In this document: one piece after another, positions 7,907-15,488 of the stretch
How the letters are laid out: each line of letters opens with the position of its first letter
Position numbering within the stretch: the first letter of the stretch is position 1
NCBI GenBank assembly: GCA_001303225.1
Contig: LJNI01000015.1
Span: 1 to 22,797 of the forward strand
Direction: 5' to 3'
Length of the DNA: 22,797 nt
Origin: a candidate division TA06 bacterium DG_78
GTDB taxonomy: Bacteria; Hydrothermota; Tepidihabitantia; SM23-42
The notes under the pieces: model-generated
Told to the model about the DNA's origin: nothing
Database searches by the model: none
Seen by the model: only the letters and a program-made list of their open reading frames with translations
Program-made: the position numbers and the translations under genes

Positions 7907-8026
7907 TTATCCGTTTCCGTTGAGTATACAGATCGGATCAGGATAGACTAGTGGACAGACTCCCCACGGTGGAATCCTTCCGGTGATACCGCTACCTTCA
8001 TTTTCAGGTTCGATTAGATAATCCAT
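7907..8026 (-). CDS. Candidate RiPP precursor peptide A (39 aa)
   Basis: The ATG at 8026 is preceded by a near-perfect ribosome site, AGGAGGTG with a 6-nt spacer. The gene ends in tandem TAATAA. The product begins MDYLIEPENEGSG and has a core-like C-terminal half PPWGVCPLVYPDPIC with two cysteines, ending ILNGNG. It has no hydrophobic segment or signal peptide. The start (M-D-Y-L), the PPW-x-x-Cys motif and the Cys-Ile-Leu-Asn ... Asn-Gly end match the peptide at 1500-1625. It lies between an ABC exporter and an activator, downstream of a promoter carrying the same box as the radical SAM gene. A secreted, enzymatically modified peptide is the favoured reading. The Glu/Asn-rich first half would be leader and the Pro/Cys half core, but no double-Gly cleavage motif is seen. 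Confidence 0.72.
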   Translation of the reverse strand: MDYLIEPENEGSGITGRIPPWGVCPLVYPDPICILNGNG

Positions 8027-8101
8027 TCTTTTCACCTCCTCTTTATTGTTGGCGCCTTGGACAGAGCCAAAATGTTCCAGTTAATGCTTAGTTCTGTTAC
8101 A

Positions 8102-8137
8102 ATGATAGCGGGACCCCCTAACAAAATCCCTAATACA
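8102..8137 (-). promoter_or_regulatory. Activator-type promoter of peptide gene A: direct-repeat box plus -10
   Basis: Minus strand: ATTAGGGATTTTGTTAGG (8117-8134), then 9 bp, then TATCAT (8102-8107). The box matches that of the radical SAM promoter at 16 of 18 positions, the three flanking bases TGT are also shared, and the distance to the -10 is identical. No TTGACA-like -35 is present. The leader to the peptide start is about 70 nt. Confidence 0.7.
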
Positions 8138-8152
8138 AATTACAGATTAGGG
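8128..8152. promoter_or_regulatory. Inverted copy of the activator box half-site
   Basis: CCCTAAT and ATTAGGG, 7-bp arms 11 bp apart, form a perfect inverted repeat. The left arm is part of the direct-repeat box of the peptide A promoter. The outer arm adds a third half-site in opposite orientation. A lone ATTAGGG also lies upstream of the radical SAM promoter at 3080-3086. Confidence 0.45.
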
Positions 8153-8230
8153 AGGTGTAGGTAATTTTTCTTCGAAATATCAAAGACTTTTGAGTCTTAA
8201 TTCAATACGATAGCAGCATTATGTGGAAGC

Positions 8231-9970
8231 TCAGGTTTTTTTCAAAAGCTGTTCATCATAGAGATTTCGGTAAATATGACAGGTGCTGTATAACTCGTCA
8301 TGCCTACCTTGTCCTACAATTGTTCCCTGATCCAAGACCAGAATTTTATCGGCATTCTGGATTGTTGATAAACGGTGTGCGATGATAAAAGTTGTACGAT
8401 TTTTTAAGAGATGTGCAAGTGCACGTTGTATCAACCGTTCGGATTTCGAATCTAATTGTGATGTTGCTTCATCGAAAATCAAAATTTTGGGATTCTTAAC
8501 CAAAGCACGGGCAATGGCGATACGTTGGCGTTCACCGCCAGAGAGGTTGACACCGCGTTCACCAACTTTTGTTTCATATCTCTCTGGTAAATTCTTTATA
8601 AAAACATCGGCATGGGCCAATTTTGCTGCTTCTTCTATTTCTGTATCAGTTGCATCATGATTACCAAATTTTATATTCTCTTTTACCGTGTCAGAAAAGA
8701 GAAAGGTTTCTTGAGAACATATTCCAATAGTGTTCCGTAATGATTTCAGTTGTGCGTCATGGATATCTTTATCATCAATCAAAATCCTTCCTCGTGTTGG
8801 TTCGTAGAATCGTGGTATTAATAATACGAGTGTTGTTTTGCCAACACCACTCCGTCCCACAATAGCACATACCTCATTGGGTTCTGCTTCGAAGGATATG
8901 TTCTTGAGCACTAATTCTTTTTCGGGATAAGCGAAAGAGACATTTTCGAAGACAACTTTGCCCTCTGCAACTTTCATTTTTTTCGAACCATCCCTTTCCG
9001 GCTTTATATCCAACATTTCGAAAATTCTTTCTACAGCAGCCAGAGAATGTTGGACGCTCACATTGAGATTAAATAAAACTTGTGTCGGCCCAAAGAGATA
9101 GCCAATAAACGAATTAAAAGCAATGAGTCCGCCGACCGTGAGATTGCCCCTCATAATTTCAGCACATCCGTACCAGATGAGGACAATTGGTCCGATTGCA
9201 GAAATGATAACCGAAGAGATGACAGCGATGGTGCTGAAGATATCCCGGCGTATCTGTGTTCGGATGGCATTCTTTATCCTCTTTAACATTCTTATTGTTG
9301 CCCATTTCTCGCCAGTAAAGGCCTTTATGACTGAAACTGCTGATAGTAACTCTTGTAAATCCTTTTGCACCATAGCATACTGTTCCTGCACAGCGTAACT
9401 CATTTTGCGCAATCTCTTATTGAATACGAGGAGAGACAAGAGGTAGAGGGGAAGAATACAAAAGCATATGAGTGCGAGTTTCGGATGAATATACAGGGTA
9501 CAGATGACGCCGGCAATAAAGGTGAGTATATTTTGTCCTGCTGAAATGAGGGTATCTGCCAAGAGTCCTTGTACTTGATTAACATCGTTACTGACACGTG
9601 CCATCAAATAGCCGGTCTCGCGTTTATGGAAGAATGTGAGAGAAACTTTTTGTACATGCTCAAATAGCCGTAATCTTATATCAAACAACACCCGACCACG
9701 AAATGTCGTGAGGAGATAATTTTGTATAAATACAGAAACTGTACGGATGATGAGAACGCTGATGAGAACCAATCCAATGATGTTTAACAGTTGGAAACTT
9801 TTCAGTACGATTACTTTATCAATGAGGTAACGCGTGAGAAAAGGCATGGGTAGTTGCAATCCTACAGAAAACAGCATGAAGAAAAAAGCGAGGACTCCCT
9901 TTCTCCAGTACGGTTTGAGGAATTTTAAAAAGCGTCGAATTGTATCAATGTCTATTATCTTCTGTGCCAT
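8231..9970 (-). CDS. Fused ABC exporter (membrane plus ATPase domains, MsbA-like)
   Basis: The 579-residue protein has an exporter-type membrane domain (about 20-310) with six predicted helices, then a nucleotide-binding domain. Walker A G-R-S-G-V-G-K-T-T is at 372-380, the signature LSGGE at 476-480, Walker B I-L-I-F-D-E at about 496-501 and the H-loop AHRLS near 531-535. It is full length for a half-transporter that works as a homodimer in the inner membrane, exporting lipids, drugs or peptides. There is no N-terminal C39 peptidase, so it would not itself cleave a leader. Its position just upstream of peptide gene A suggests the modified peptide as cargo. A lipid flippase (MsbA) role is the main alternative, since the cell makes lipid A. 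It has its own promoter and no visible ribosome site. Confidence 0.9.
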   Translation of the reverse strand: MAQKIIDIDTIRRFLKFLKPYWRKGVLAFFFMLFSVGLQLPMPFLTRYLIDKVIVLKSFQLLNIIGLVLISVLIIRTVSVFIQNYLLTTFRGRVLFDIRLRLFEHVQKVSLTFFHKRETGYLMARVSNDVNQVQGLLADTLISAGQNILTFIAGVICTLYIHPKLALICFCILPLYLLSLLVFNKRLRKMSYAVQEQYAMVQKDLQELLSAVSVIKAFTGEKWATIRMLKRIKNAIRTQIRRDIFSTIAVISSVIISAIGPIVLIWYGCAEIMRGNLTVGGLIAFNSFIGYLFGPTQVLFNLNVSVQHSLAAVERIFEMLDIKPERDGSKKMKVAEGKVVFENVSFAYPEKELVLKNISFEAEPNEVCAIVGRSGVGKTTLVLLIPRFYEPTRGRILIDDKDIHDAQLKSLRNTIGICSQETFLFSDTVKENIKFGNHDATDTEIEEAAKLAHADVFIKNLPERYETKVGERGVNLSGGERQRIAIARALVKNPKILIFDEATSQLDSKSERLIQRALAHLLKNRTTFIIAHRLSTIQNADKILVLDQGTIVGQGRHDELYSTCHIYRNLYDEQLLKKT

Positions 9971-9989
9971 TATAAGATTTATTTAATGT

Positions 9990-10018
9990 ATCATAATAAA
10001 TTTTCATGTGAAAGTCAA
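9990..10018 (-). promoter_or_regulatory. Sigma70 promoter of the ABC exporter
   Basis: Minus strand: TTGACT (10013-10018), a 17-bp spacer, and TATGAT (9990-9995). Only 19 nt separate the -10 from ATG 9970, leaving a leader of about 13 nt with no purine-rich ribosome site. It is divergent from the hutI promoter. Confidence 0.7.
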
Positions 10019-10057
10019 GGAAGAAAATGCGCTAGTGTAGTATGCATTGGGTTAATA

Positions 10058-10085
10058 TTGACATATTCAAAAAATAGAATAGAAT
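10058..10085 (+). promoter_or_regulatory. Sigma70 promoter of the hutI operon, leaderless
   Basis: TTGACA (10058-10063), a 16-bp spacer, and TAGAAT (10080-10085). Six bases separate the -10 from ATG 10092, so the mRNA would begin at or next to the start codon. The sequence before the ATG is only A-rich, with no ribosome site. The spacing is the same as at the activator gene. Confidence 0.7.
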
Positions 10086-10091
10086 AAAAAA

Positions 10092-11288
10092 ATGACTGTC
10101 TTTATCAAAAATGCTTCAGAAATTCTTACGATGACCGATGGGATCGGTGTAGTCAAAAATGCGTCAATATTTGTTGAAGATGGTGTTTTCAAACAGATCG
10201 GAGCACTCAAATGTCCTCAAGAGTGTCTGACGATCGATGCTCAGGGCTGTGTCGTCTGCCCAGGGTTTGTGGATTCTCACACACACCTTGTCTTCGGAGG
10301 TACCCGGGAAGACGAGTTTGCAATGAGACTGAGCGGTGTAACATACGAGAGGATTGCCAAGGCAGGCGGTGGTATTGCAAATACTGTAAAAAGGACACGC
10401 ACCGCAACAGAGAACGAGCTCTATCACATAGCTTTGAAGCGAATAGCGCATCTCATCAGACACGGAACAACGACCGTCGAGATCAAGAGTGGTTACGGAC
10501 TTTCTCTGAGCGAGGAATTGAAGATGCTGAGGGTCATTAACAAACTGAAGAGGGATGCTCAGATCGACATTATCCCGACGTATCTTGCCCACACTATTCC
10601 CCCGAAGGTGAAACGCCGCGACTACGTCGATTGTATAATCAAAGAACTAATTCCAGAAATTACACAAAAAAAATTGGCTAATTTCTGTGATGTATTTTGT
10701 GATAAAATTGCATTCTCGAAAAAAGAGAGTGAAAGAATTTTATTAAAGGCAAAAGGGTGTGACCTGAAGCTCAAAATACATGCAGATCAATTCTCTAATT
10801 CTGGTGGTGCTTATTTAGCTGCAGCATTGAAGTGTGTCTCTGCTGAACATTTGGAGTATACTACGAAAGGTGCTATTGGGGCGATGCATAGAGCAGGTGT
10901 TGTTCCGATACTCTTGCCTGGTGTTTCGTTTTTTTTGCAGCTTGATAAAAAACCTGATATTAAAACTTTCAGAAAGACAAAGTCGGCAGTGGCGATTGCT
11001 TCTGATTTTAATCCTGGTTCCTGTATGATTTATTCAATGCCGAAGATTATCTCACTCGCATGCTTTATATACGGTATGCGAATCGAAGAAGCATTAGTAG
11101 GTGCAACAAAAAACAGTGCTCAGGCACTTGCTCTTGCTGATACAATCGGTAGCATTGAACAAGGCAAACAAGCTGATATGGTTATATTAGATGTTGATAA
11201 CTATAAGAAAATTCCGTATCAATTCGGCGAAGATATGGTTAAGTATACAGTAAAAAAAGGAAGGATAATCTATGGAAAAGATCGTTGA
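10092..11288 (+). CDS. hutI: Imidazolonepropionase
   Basis: The 398-residue amidohydrolase hydrolyses 4-imidazolone-5-propionate to N-formimidoyl-glutamate in histidine degradation (cytoplasm, EC 3.5.2.7). The metal-binding HTH of the motif GFVDSHTHLVFGGTRE is at 63-65, IKSGYGL follows near 133, H230 sits in the HADQFSNSGG motif and D305 in ASDFNPGSC. These are the expected ligand and substrate positions for the family, and the length is normal. The start at 10092 is supported by a promoter whose transcript would begin there. It overlaps the next gene by 17 bp. One oddity: base composition is about 50% GC up to roughly 10620 and then falls sharply to about 28% for the next 120 bases, suggesting a mosaic gene. 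Confidence 0.95.
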   Translation: MTVFIKNASEILTMTDGIGVVKNASIFVEDGVFKQIGALKCPQECLTIDAQGCVVCPGFVDSHTHLVFGGTREDEFAMRLSGVTYERIAKAGGGIANTVKRTRTATENELYHIALKRIAHLIRHGTTTVEIKSGYGLSLSEELKMLRVINKLKRDAQIDIIPTYLAHTIPPKVKRRDYVDCIIKELIPEITQKKLANFCDVFCDKIAFSKKESERILLKAKGCDLKLKIHADQFSNSGGAYLAAALKCVSAEHLEYTTKGAIGAMHRAGVVPILLPGVSFFLQLDKKPDIKTFRKTKSAVAIASDFNPGSCMIYSMPKIISLACFIYGMRIEEALVGATKNSAQALALADTIGSIEQGKQADMVILDVDNYKKIPYQFGEDMVKYTVKKGRIIYGKDR

Positions 11289-12777
11289 GTGTATTCCTAA
11301 TTTTAGCGAAGGAAGAGATCAATCAAAAATAGATCAAATTCTCGATGCAATTCAGAGCGCTGGTGTACAGTTACTTGATCAGGAAAAAGATCCTGACCAC
11401 AATCGTGCTGTCGTAACATTTGTTGGTGAACCAGATGCAGTGCTCGAGGCAGCCTTCAGAGGAATAAAAAAAGCATCAGAATTGATCGATCTGACAAAGC
11501 ATAAAGGCGAACATCCGAGAATGGGCGCAACCGATGTTGTTCCTTTTGTACCGATAACTAATGTTACTACGAGAGAGTGTGTTGAGATGGCAAGGCGATT
11601 AGGTAAACGTGTTGCCGAGGAATTGAAGATTCCTATTTACCTCTACGAAGCTGCAGCAACACGACCCGATCGAGAAAATCTCGCCAACATCAGGAAAGGC
11701 GAATTCGAGGGCTTGCGTGATGAGATTGAAACAAACCCTGTTCGCCAACCAGATTTTGGCGAGCCAAAGATTCACCCGACAGCAGGAGCTACTGTCATTG
11801 GAGCACGTTTTCCGCTTATTGCCTTCAACATAAACCTTACTACATCTGATGTCTCTATTGCTCAGAAGATTGCGCAGTCTCTCAGATTTGGAAGTGGCGG
11901 TTATCGGTATGTTAAATCACTCGGCTTTATGCTGAAGGAAGAGAATCGTGCTCAAATCTCATGTAACATGACAAATTACACAAAAACTCCTCTCTATCGA
12001 GTCTTCGAGACTGCCAAACGTGAAGCGCAGCGATACGGCGTTACGATTAAAGAATCCGAAATTGTTGGACTCGTGCCAGAGAAGGCATTAATCGATACAG
12101 CGATATACTATTTACAACTCGATCGGTTTAATGAAAATCAGATTCTTGAATACAAACTTCATGGAAAAGGTGGGAAACAATCGATATTAGAGTTTCTACA
12201 TGTTTTAGCACTCGCACGGCCAACACCAGGGGGCGGTAGCGTTGCAGCGCTACACGCTGCACTAGGATCTGCGCTCTTGTCGATGGTAACCGGGATTACT
12301 GTTAATAAGACGAGAAACAAAGAATTGAAGGATTCTCATGGATTTTTAAAATTACAGGCGTACGAATTCTATAAGTTTATCGAAAAAGATAAAGATGCGT
12401 TTGACAAAGTGATGGAGGCATTTAAGTTACCCGAGGATTCTGAAACTGATAAGAAGAAAAAGAATAACGCCATCCAGGATGCCCTCAAGATTGCTGCTCA
12501 GACGCCTTTTGAAGTGTGTAAGAAAATACTGTTTATGTACCCCTATGCCGAGACATTAGCTCAAAAGGGATTAAAGAATGCGATTTCAGATGTTGGTGTA
12601 GCACTCTATTCATTTCACAGCGGATTTAATGCTGCCCGCGTGAATGTACTTATAAATCTAAAATCAATTACAGATAAAGAATTTAACGAAACTGTTAAGA
12701 CAGAACTTGATTCGCTCAAAAAACAAGAAGAATCTTCATACCAAGAGATTGAAAAAATATTCTTGACAAAGTTATGA
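11272..12777 (+). CDS. ftcD: Bifunctional glutamate formimidoyltransferase / formimidoyl-THF cyclodeaminase
   Basis: The 501-residue fusion takes the hutI product onward. It transfers the formimidoyl group from N-formimidoyl-glutamate to tetrahydrofolate (EC 2.1.2.5) and then deaminates it to 5,10-methenyl-THF (EC 4.3.1.4). Residues 1 to about 300 are the transferase (start MEKIVECIPNFSEGRD, then HPRMGATDVVPFVP and PTAGATVIGARFPLIAFN). Residues about 305-500 are the all-helical cyclodeaminase, with its conserved ARPTPGGGSVAALHAALG. The two-domain arrangement matches the animal-type enzyme; many bacteria have one domain only. Translation is coupled to hutI through the overlap, with AAGGAAGGA upstream of the ATG. 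No hutH or hutU is in the window. Confidence 0.95.
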   Translation: MEKIVECIPNFSEGRDQSKIDQILDAIQSAGVQLLDQEKDPDHNRAVVTFVGEPDAVLEAAFRGIKKASELIDLTKHKGEHPRMGATDVVPFVPITNVTTRECVEMARRLGKRVAEELKIPIYLYEAAATRPDRENLANIRKGEFEGLRDEIETNPVRQPDFGEPKIHPTAGATVIGARFPLIAFNINLTTSDVSIAQKIAQSLRFGSGGYRYVKSLGFMLKEENRAQISCNMTNYTKTPLYRVFETAKREAQRYGVTIKESEIVGLVPEKALIDTAIYYLQLDRFNENQILEYKLHGKGGKQSILEFLHVLALARPTPGGGSVAALHAALGSALLSMVTGITVNKTRNKELKDSHGFLKLQAYEFYKFIEKDKDAFDKVMEAFKLPEDSETDKKKKNNAIQDALKIAAQTPFEVCKKILFMYPYAETLAQKGLKNAISDVGVALYSFHSGFNAARVNVLINLKSITDKEFNETVKTELDSLKKQEESSYQEIEKIFLTKL

Positions 12778-12790
12778 AAACAGATATAAT
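12763..12790 (+). promoter_or_regulatory. Consensus sigma70 promoter of the TPR/ATPase operon
   Basis: TTGACA (12763-12768), a 16-bp spacer, and TATAAT (12785-12790). Both hexamers are perfect. The -35 lies within the last codons of ftcD, so a new transcript starts here. The leader to ATG 12809 is short (about 12 nt), with at best a weak TAGG ribosome site. Confidence 0.75.
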
Positions 12791-12808
12791 TTAATTGGTA
12801 GGCTTAGT

Positions 12809-14650
12809 ATGTCACTGGATATCATAGAAAAAAGCAGAGTATACATTCAGAAAGGTCAGTTCGAAAAGGCTCAAATTATCTTGCGACGTGCGCTCAATGA
12901 GGATCCTAACCATGCAAAGGCAGTAGAGCTTTTCGGTGACCTTGCAGTTAAATTGGGGAAAAACGATGAGGCGATCAGCCGCTATGAACGTGCGAGTAAT
13001 ATCTACAGCAGTAATAAAAACTATGTTGAAGCAGTACTCTGTCTCGAGAAAATACTGAAAATTGATAGAACGAAAAACGAACTTATCTCACGCATCGCTA
13101 ATTTATACAAATCGGCAGATTTCCCCAACGTGACGATAAAGAAATTTATCGAATTCTGTTCACGGGCACTTGAGAATAAAGAAGAGGCAACTTTCATATC
13201 AGGTTTGAAGGAGATTATTGATTTACAACCGAAAAACCTCGCACTGCGACTTTCGTTTGTTAAAGTTTTACTCTCGCTTAATCGCTCACAAGAAGTAGAG
13301 GATGAGTTGAGTACATTGAAGCTACTTGCCGAAGAAGCTCATGATGATCATATACTTGATGAGATTGAAAAATTGTCACCCAAGTATGATGGTGGCGATG
13401 AAGAACTCGACCCAAAGAGCCGCATTGAACTCGGTAAACTTCTCTATGAAATAGGTTCGAAAGATGAAGCGCTCGTCGAATTTCACAAAGCAGTAGATGA
13501 TTTAATCAACACTAATGATAATGATGAAGCCATACAGGTACTCAACCATATCATTGAGATTGATCCAGATAATACAGAGGCTAAAAAGAAACTGGACGAG
13601 TTAAAACCAGAACAGGCTCAAGTTGCAGAGACACCAACAGAAATACAACCCGAAGAAATAGTGGCAGGAGCAACTGTCGAGGAAGTTATCCCTGAAGCAA
13701 CGGTTATTGAAGAGAAGCGTGTAGAGGAACCTCCTGCAGAAGAAATCGCTTCCACCGAGGCTGAGGAAGCAACTTCAGAAGAGCCGCAAGAGGAGGCAGC
13801 ACAAGAAGGGGTGGAGTTTCTTCAGGAATTGAGTGATGAAGTCGAGGGCTTTATTGCCGCTACCGACTCAGAGACGTCGGTTCAAGACCAGACTGAGGAT
13901 ATTCCGCCATTAGAAGGACAAATTGCTGATATTGAATTCCTATTAAAAGAGGCAGAAGAGCGACCCGCAGCACCGAGTTTCGAAGTAACACAGGCGTTTG
14001 ATGATTTCCGAAGAAATATTATTTGGGAACCAGAGGATGCAAAGAAGATACTGGTGTTTACGAAGACGGCGTACGATGCTGAGTTATATGAAATTTCACT
14101 CGATTTTATACAAGGAATAAAAGAAAACAAAGAATTATGGCCGCGCTCTCTGGAACTCATCGGTGGTTCACTCATCAAGTTGGGCCGATATAATGATGCA
14201 ATAAAGGCCATTGGAGCAGCAATATTCAGTAAAGAAATACCAGAGTCTGACAAGGTTGAATTACGTTATCTATTCGCATCTGCCTATGAGGGCGTGGGTG
14301 ATTTTGAAAATGCACTGCGAGAAATAGAACATATCATGCGGGTTAACCCTCACTATAAAGATGTGAAAGAAATTTATGAACTGCTCGGTGGAAAGGAATT
14401 GCTCGAGACATCACCACCGACCGTTACTGAACAAGCGGTCCCGAGTACTACACCAGTCAAACAAGCAGTCACCGAAGAGTTACCTACTGAGGAAAAACCA
14501 AAAGAAAAAGTCGATGAGGGCTACCCAACGATTGAGGAACCCCCACCTGAAGAACCTAAAGAAGCAGTGTCTGAAGAGAAAGCGGTAAAGAGATTACCAG
14601 AGGAGATACCAGAAATTGAAGATCAGGGTGAGAAGATTTCTTTTTTGTAG
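12809..14650 (+). CDS. TPR protein with acidic linkers
   Basis: The product has 613 residues. N-terminal tetratricopeptide repeats occupy about 1-270 (AKAVELFGDLAVKLGKNDEA, IQVLNHIIEIDPDN). A Glu/Ala/Pro-rich disordered linker spans about 270-380. A second TPR-like helical region covers about 390-530, and another Pro/Glu-rich tail follows. The extreme C-terminus is EKISFL. There is no signal peptide, so it is probably a cytoplasmic scaffold. It is followed 16 bp later by an ExeA-like ATPase, and the same pair recurs immediately downstream, so TPR protein and ATPase probably work together. The process is not evident from sequence; secretion or pilus assembly is the usual setting for ExeA-like ATPases. 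Confidence 0.8.
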   Translation: MSLDIIEKSRVYIQKGQFEKAQIILRRALNEDPNHAKAVELFGDLAVKLGKNDEAISRYERASNIYSSNKNYVEAVLCLEKILKIDRTKNELISRIANLYKSADFPNVTIKKFIEFCSRALENKEEATFISGLKEIIDLQPKNLALRLSFVKVLLSLNRSQEVEDELSTLKLLAEEAHDDHILDEIEKLSPKYDGGDEELDPKSRIELGKLLYEIGSKDEALVEFHKAVDDLINTNDNDEAIQVLNHIIEIDPDNTEAKKKLDELKPEQAQVAETPTEIQPEEIVAGATVEEVIPEATVIEEKRVEEPPAEEIASTEAEEATSEEPQEEAAQEGVEFLQELSDEVEGFIAATDSETSVQDQTEDIPPLEGQIADIEFLLKEAEERPAAPSFEVTQAFDDFRRNIIWEPEDAKKILVFTKTAYDAELYEISLDFIQGIKENKELWPRSLELIGGSLIKLGRYNDAIKAIGAAIFSKEIPESDKVELRYLFASAYEGVGDFENALREIEHIMRVNPHYKDVKEIYELLGGKELLETSPPTVTEQAVPSTTPVKQAVTEELPTEEKPKEKVDEGYPTIEEPPPEEPKEAVSEEKAVKRLPEEIPEIEDQGEKISFL

Positions 14651-14666
14651 AGTGCGAGGAGGATAA

Positions 14667-15488
14667 GTGGACTATCAAGAGTTTTATAACCTCATGTCTG
14701 AGCCGTTTGCTAATCACCCTGACCCAAAATTTTATTTCAACTCGCCACAACACGCTGTTGCGCGAGAATATTTGCTTCATGCAGCGCGAGGAACGAGAGG
14801 GCTTGCAGTACTCTCTGGTGACATTGGTACTGGTAAAACAACATTGTCGCGTAAAATTTTAAGTGAATTATATTCACTAGGTAAGTATCAAGTCGGTCTT
14901 ATAGTTTTGACACACTCTGATTTTTCTCCTGGTTGGCTCTTTGTGAGGATTGCGAATCTTATTGGTTTGAGAGACTTGAATACATCCACGACTGAAGTGA
15001 TCTCCCGTATATCGCAACGACTCAATGAAATATACCATCGTGGCGAAAAGACGGTTGTCATTATCGATGAAGCAAATAAAATTAAAGACATGGAAATATT
15101 GGAGGAGATTAGAGGGCTGTTGAATCTTGAAATCGCTGATACGAGGCTTATTTCTTTTATCTTGAGTGGTTTACCTGAACTAGAACATTTTCTTGCCTCA
15201 AATCGCGCACTCAATCAGAGAATTGCAATTAAGGTCAAACTCAAACCAATGGGCAGTGATACGATAAGGGCATACGTTAATCACCGTCTCACAATTGCTG
15301 GCGCTGCACAGGAGATATTTTCAACTCAGGCACTGGATTTGGTTTGCCGTTTTTCCGAAGGAAGACCGAGAATTGTTAACATTATCTGCGATAATGCACT
15401 CTTAGAAGGTTATATCCAAAAGAAGAGAATGATTGACGAATCTATAATTGAACAAGTCATTACTAATTTAGGGCTGAAATTCGGATAA
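14667..15488 (+). CDS. ExeA/GspA-like AAA ATPase (copy 1)
   Basis: The 273-residue protein has the ExeA-type start M-D-Y-x-x-F-Y-x-L-x-x-x-P-F followed by FYFNSPQHA. Walker A G-D-I-G-T-G-K-T-T is at 51-59 and Walker B VVIIDEAN at 130-137, with LRP-type lid sequence near the C-terminus (EGRPRIVNIICDNALLEGY). ExeA/GspA ATPases help assemble secretin or pilus machinery across the cell wall; related ATPases occur in transposition. This copy lacks the C-terminal membrane and peptidoglycan-binding part of ExeA, so only the cytoplasmic motor is present. The GTG start is supported by GAGGAGG 4 nt upstream. Its stop overlaps the start of the next TPR gene (TAATG). Confidence 0.88.
   Translation: MDYQEFYNLMSEPFANHPDPKFYFNSPQHAVAREYLLHAARGTRGLAVLSGDIGTGKTTLSRKILSELYSLGKYQVGLIVLTHSDFSPGWLFVRIANLIGLRDLNTSTTEVISRISQRLNEIYHRGEKTVVIIDEANKIKDMEILEEIRGLLNLEIADTRLISFILSGLPELEHFLASNRALNQRIAIKVKLKPMGSDTIRAYVNHRLTIAGAAQEIFSTQALDLVCRFSEGRPRIVNIICDNALLEGYIQKKRMIDESIIEQVITNLGLKFG

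Noticed and set aside
8183..8198. AAGACT/AGTCTT hairpin after the exporter gene as a terminator
   Set aside because: Only a 6-bp AT-rich stem with a weak U-rich stretch; too little to call.
10164..10592. 142-codon minus-strand ORF opposite hutI
   Set aside because: hutI is a clear conserved enzyme here; the antisense frame is open because of the higher GC of this half.
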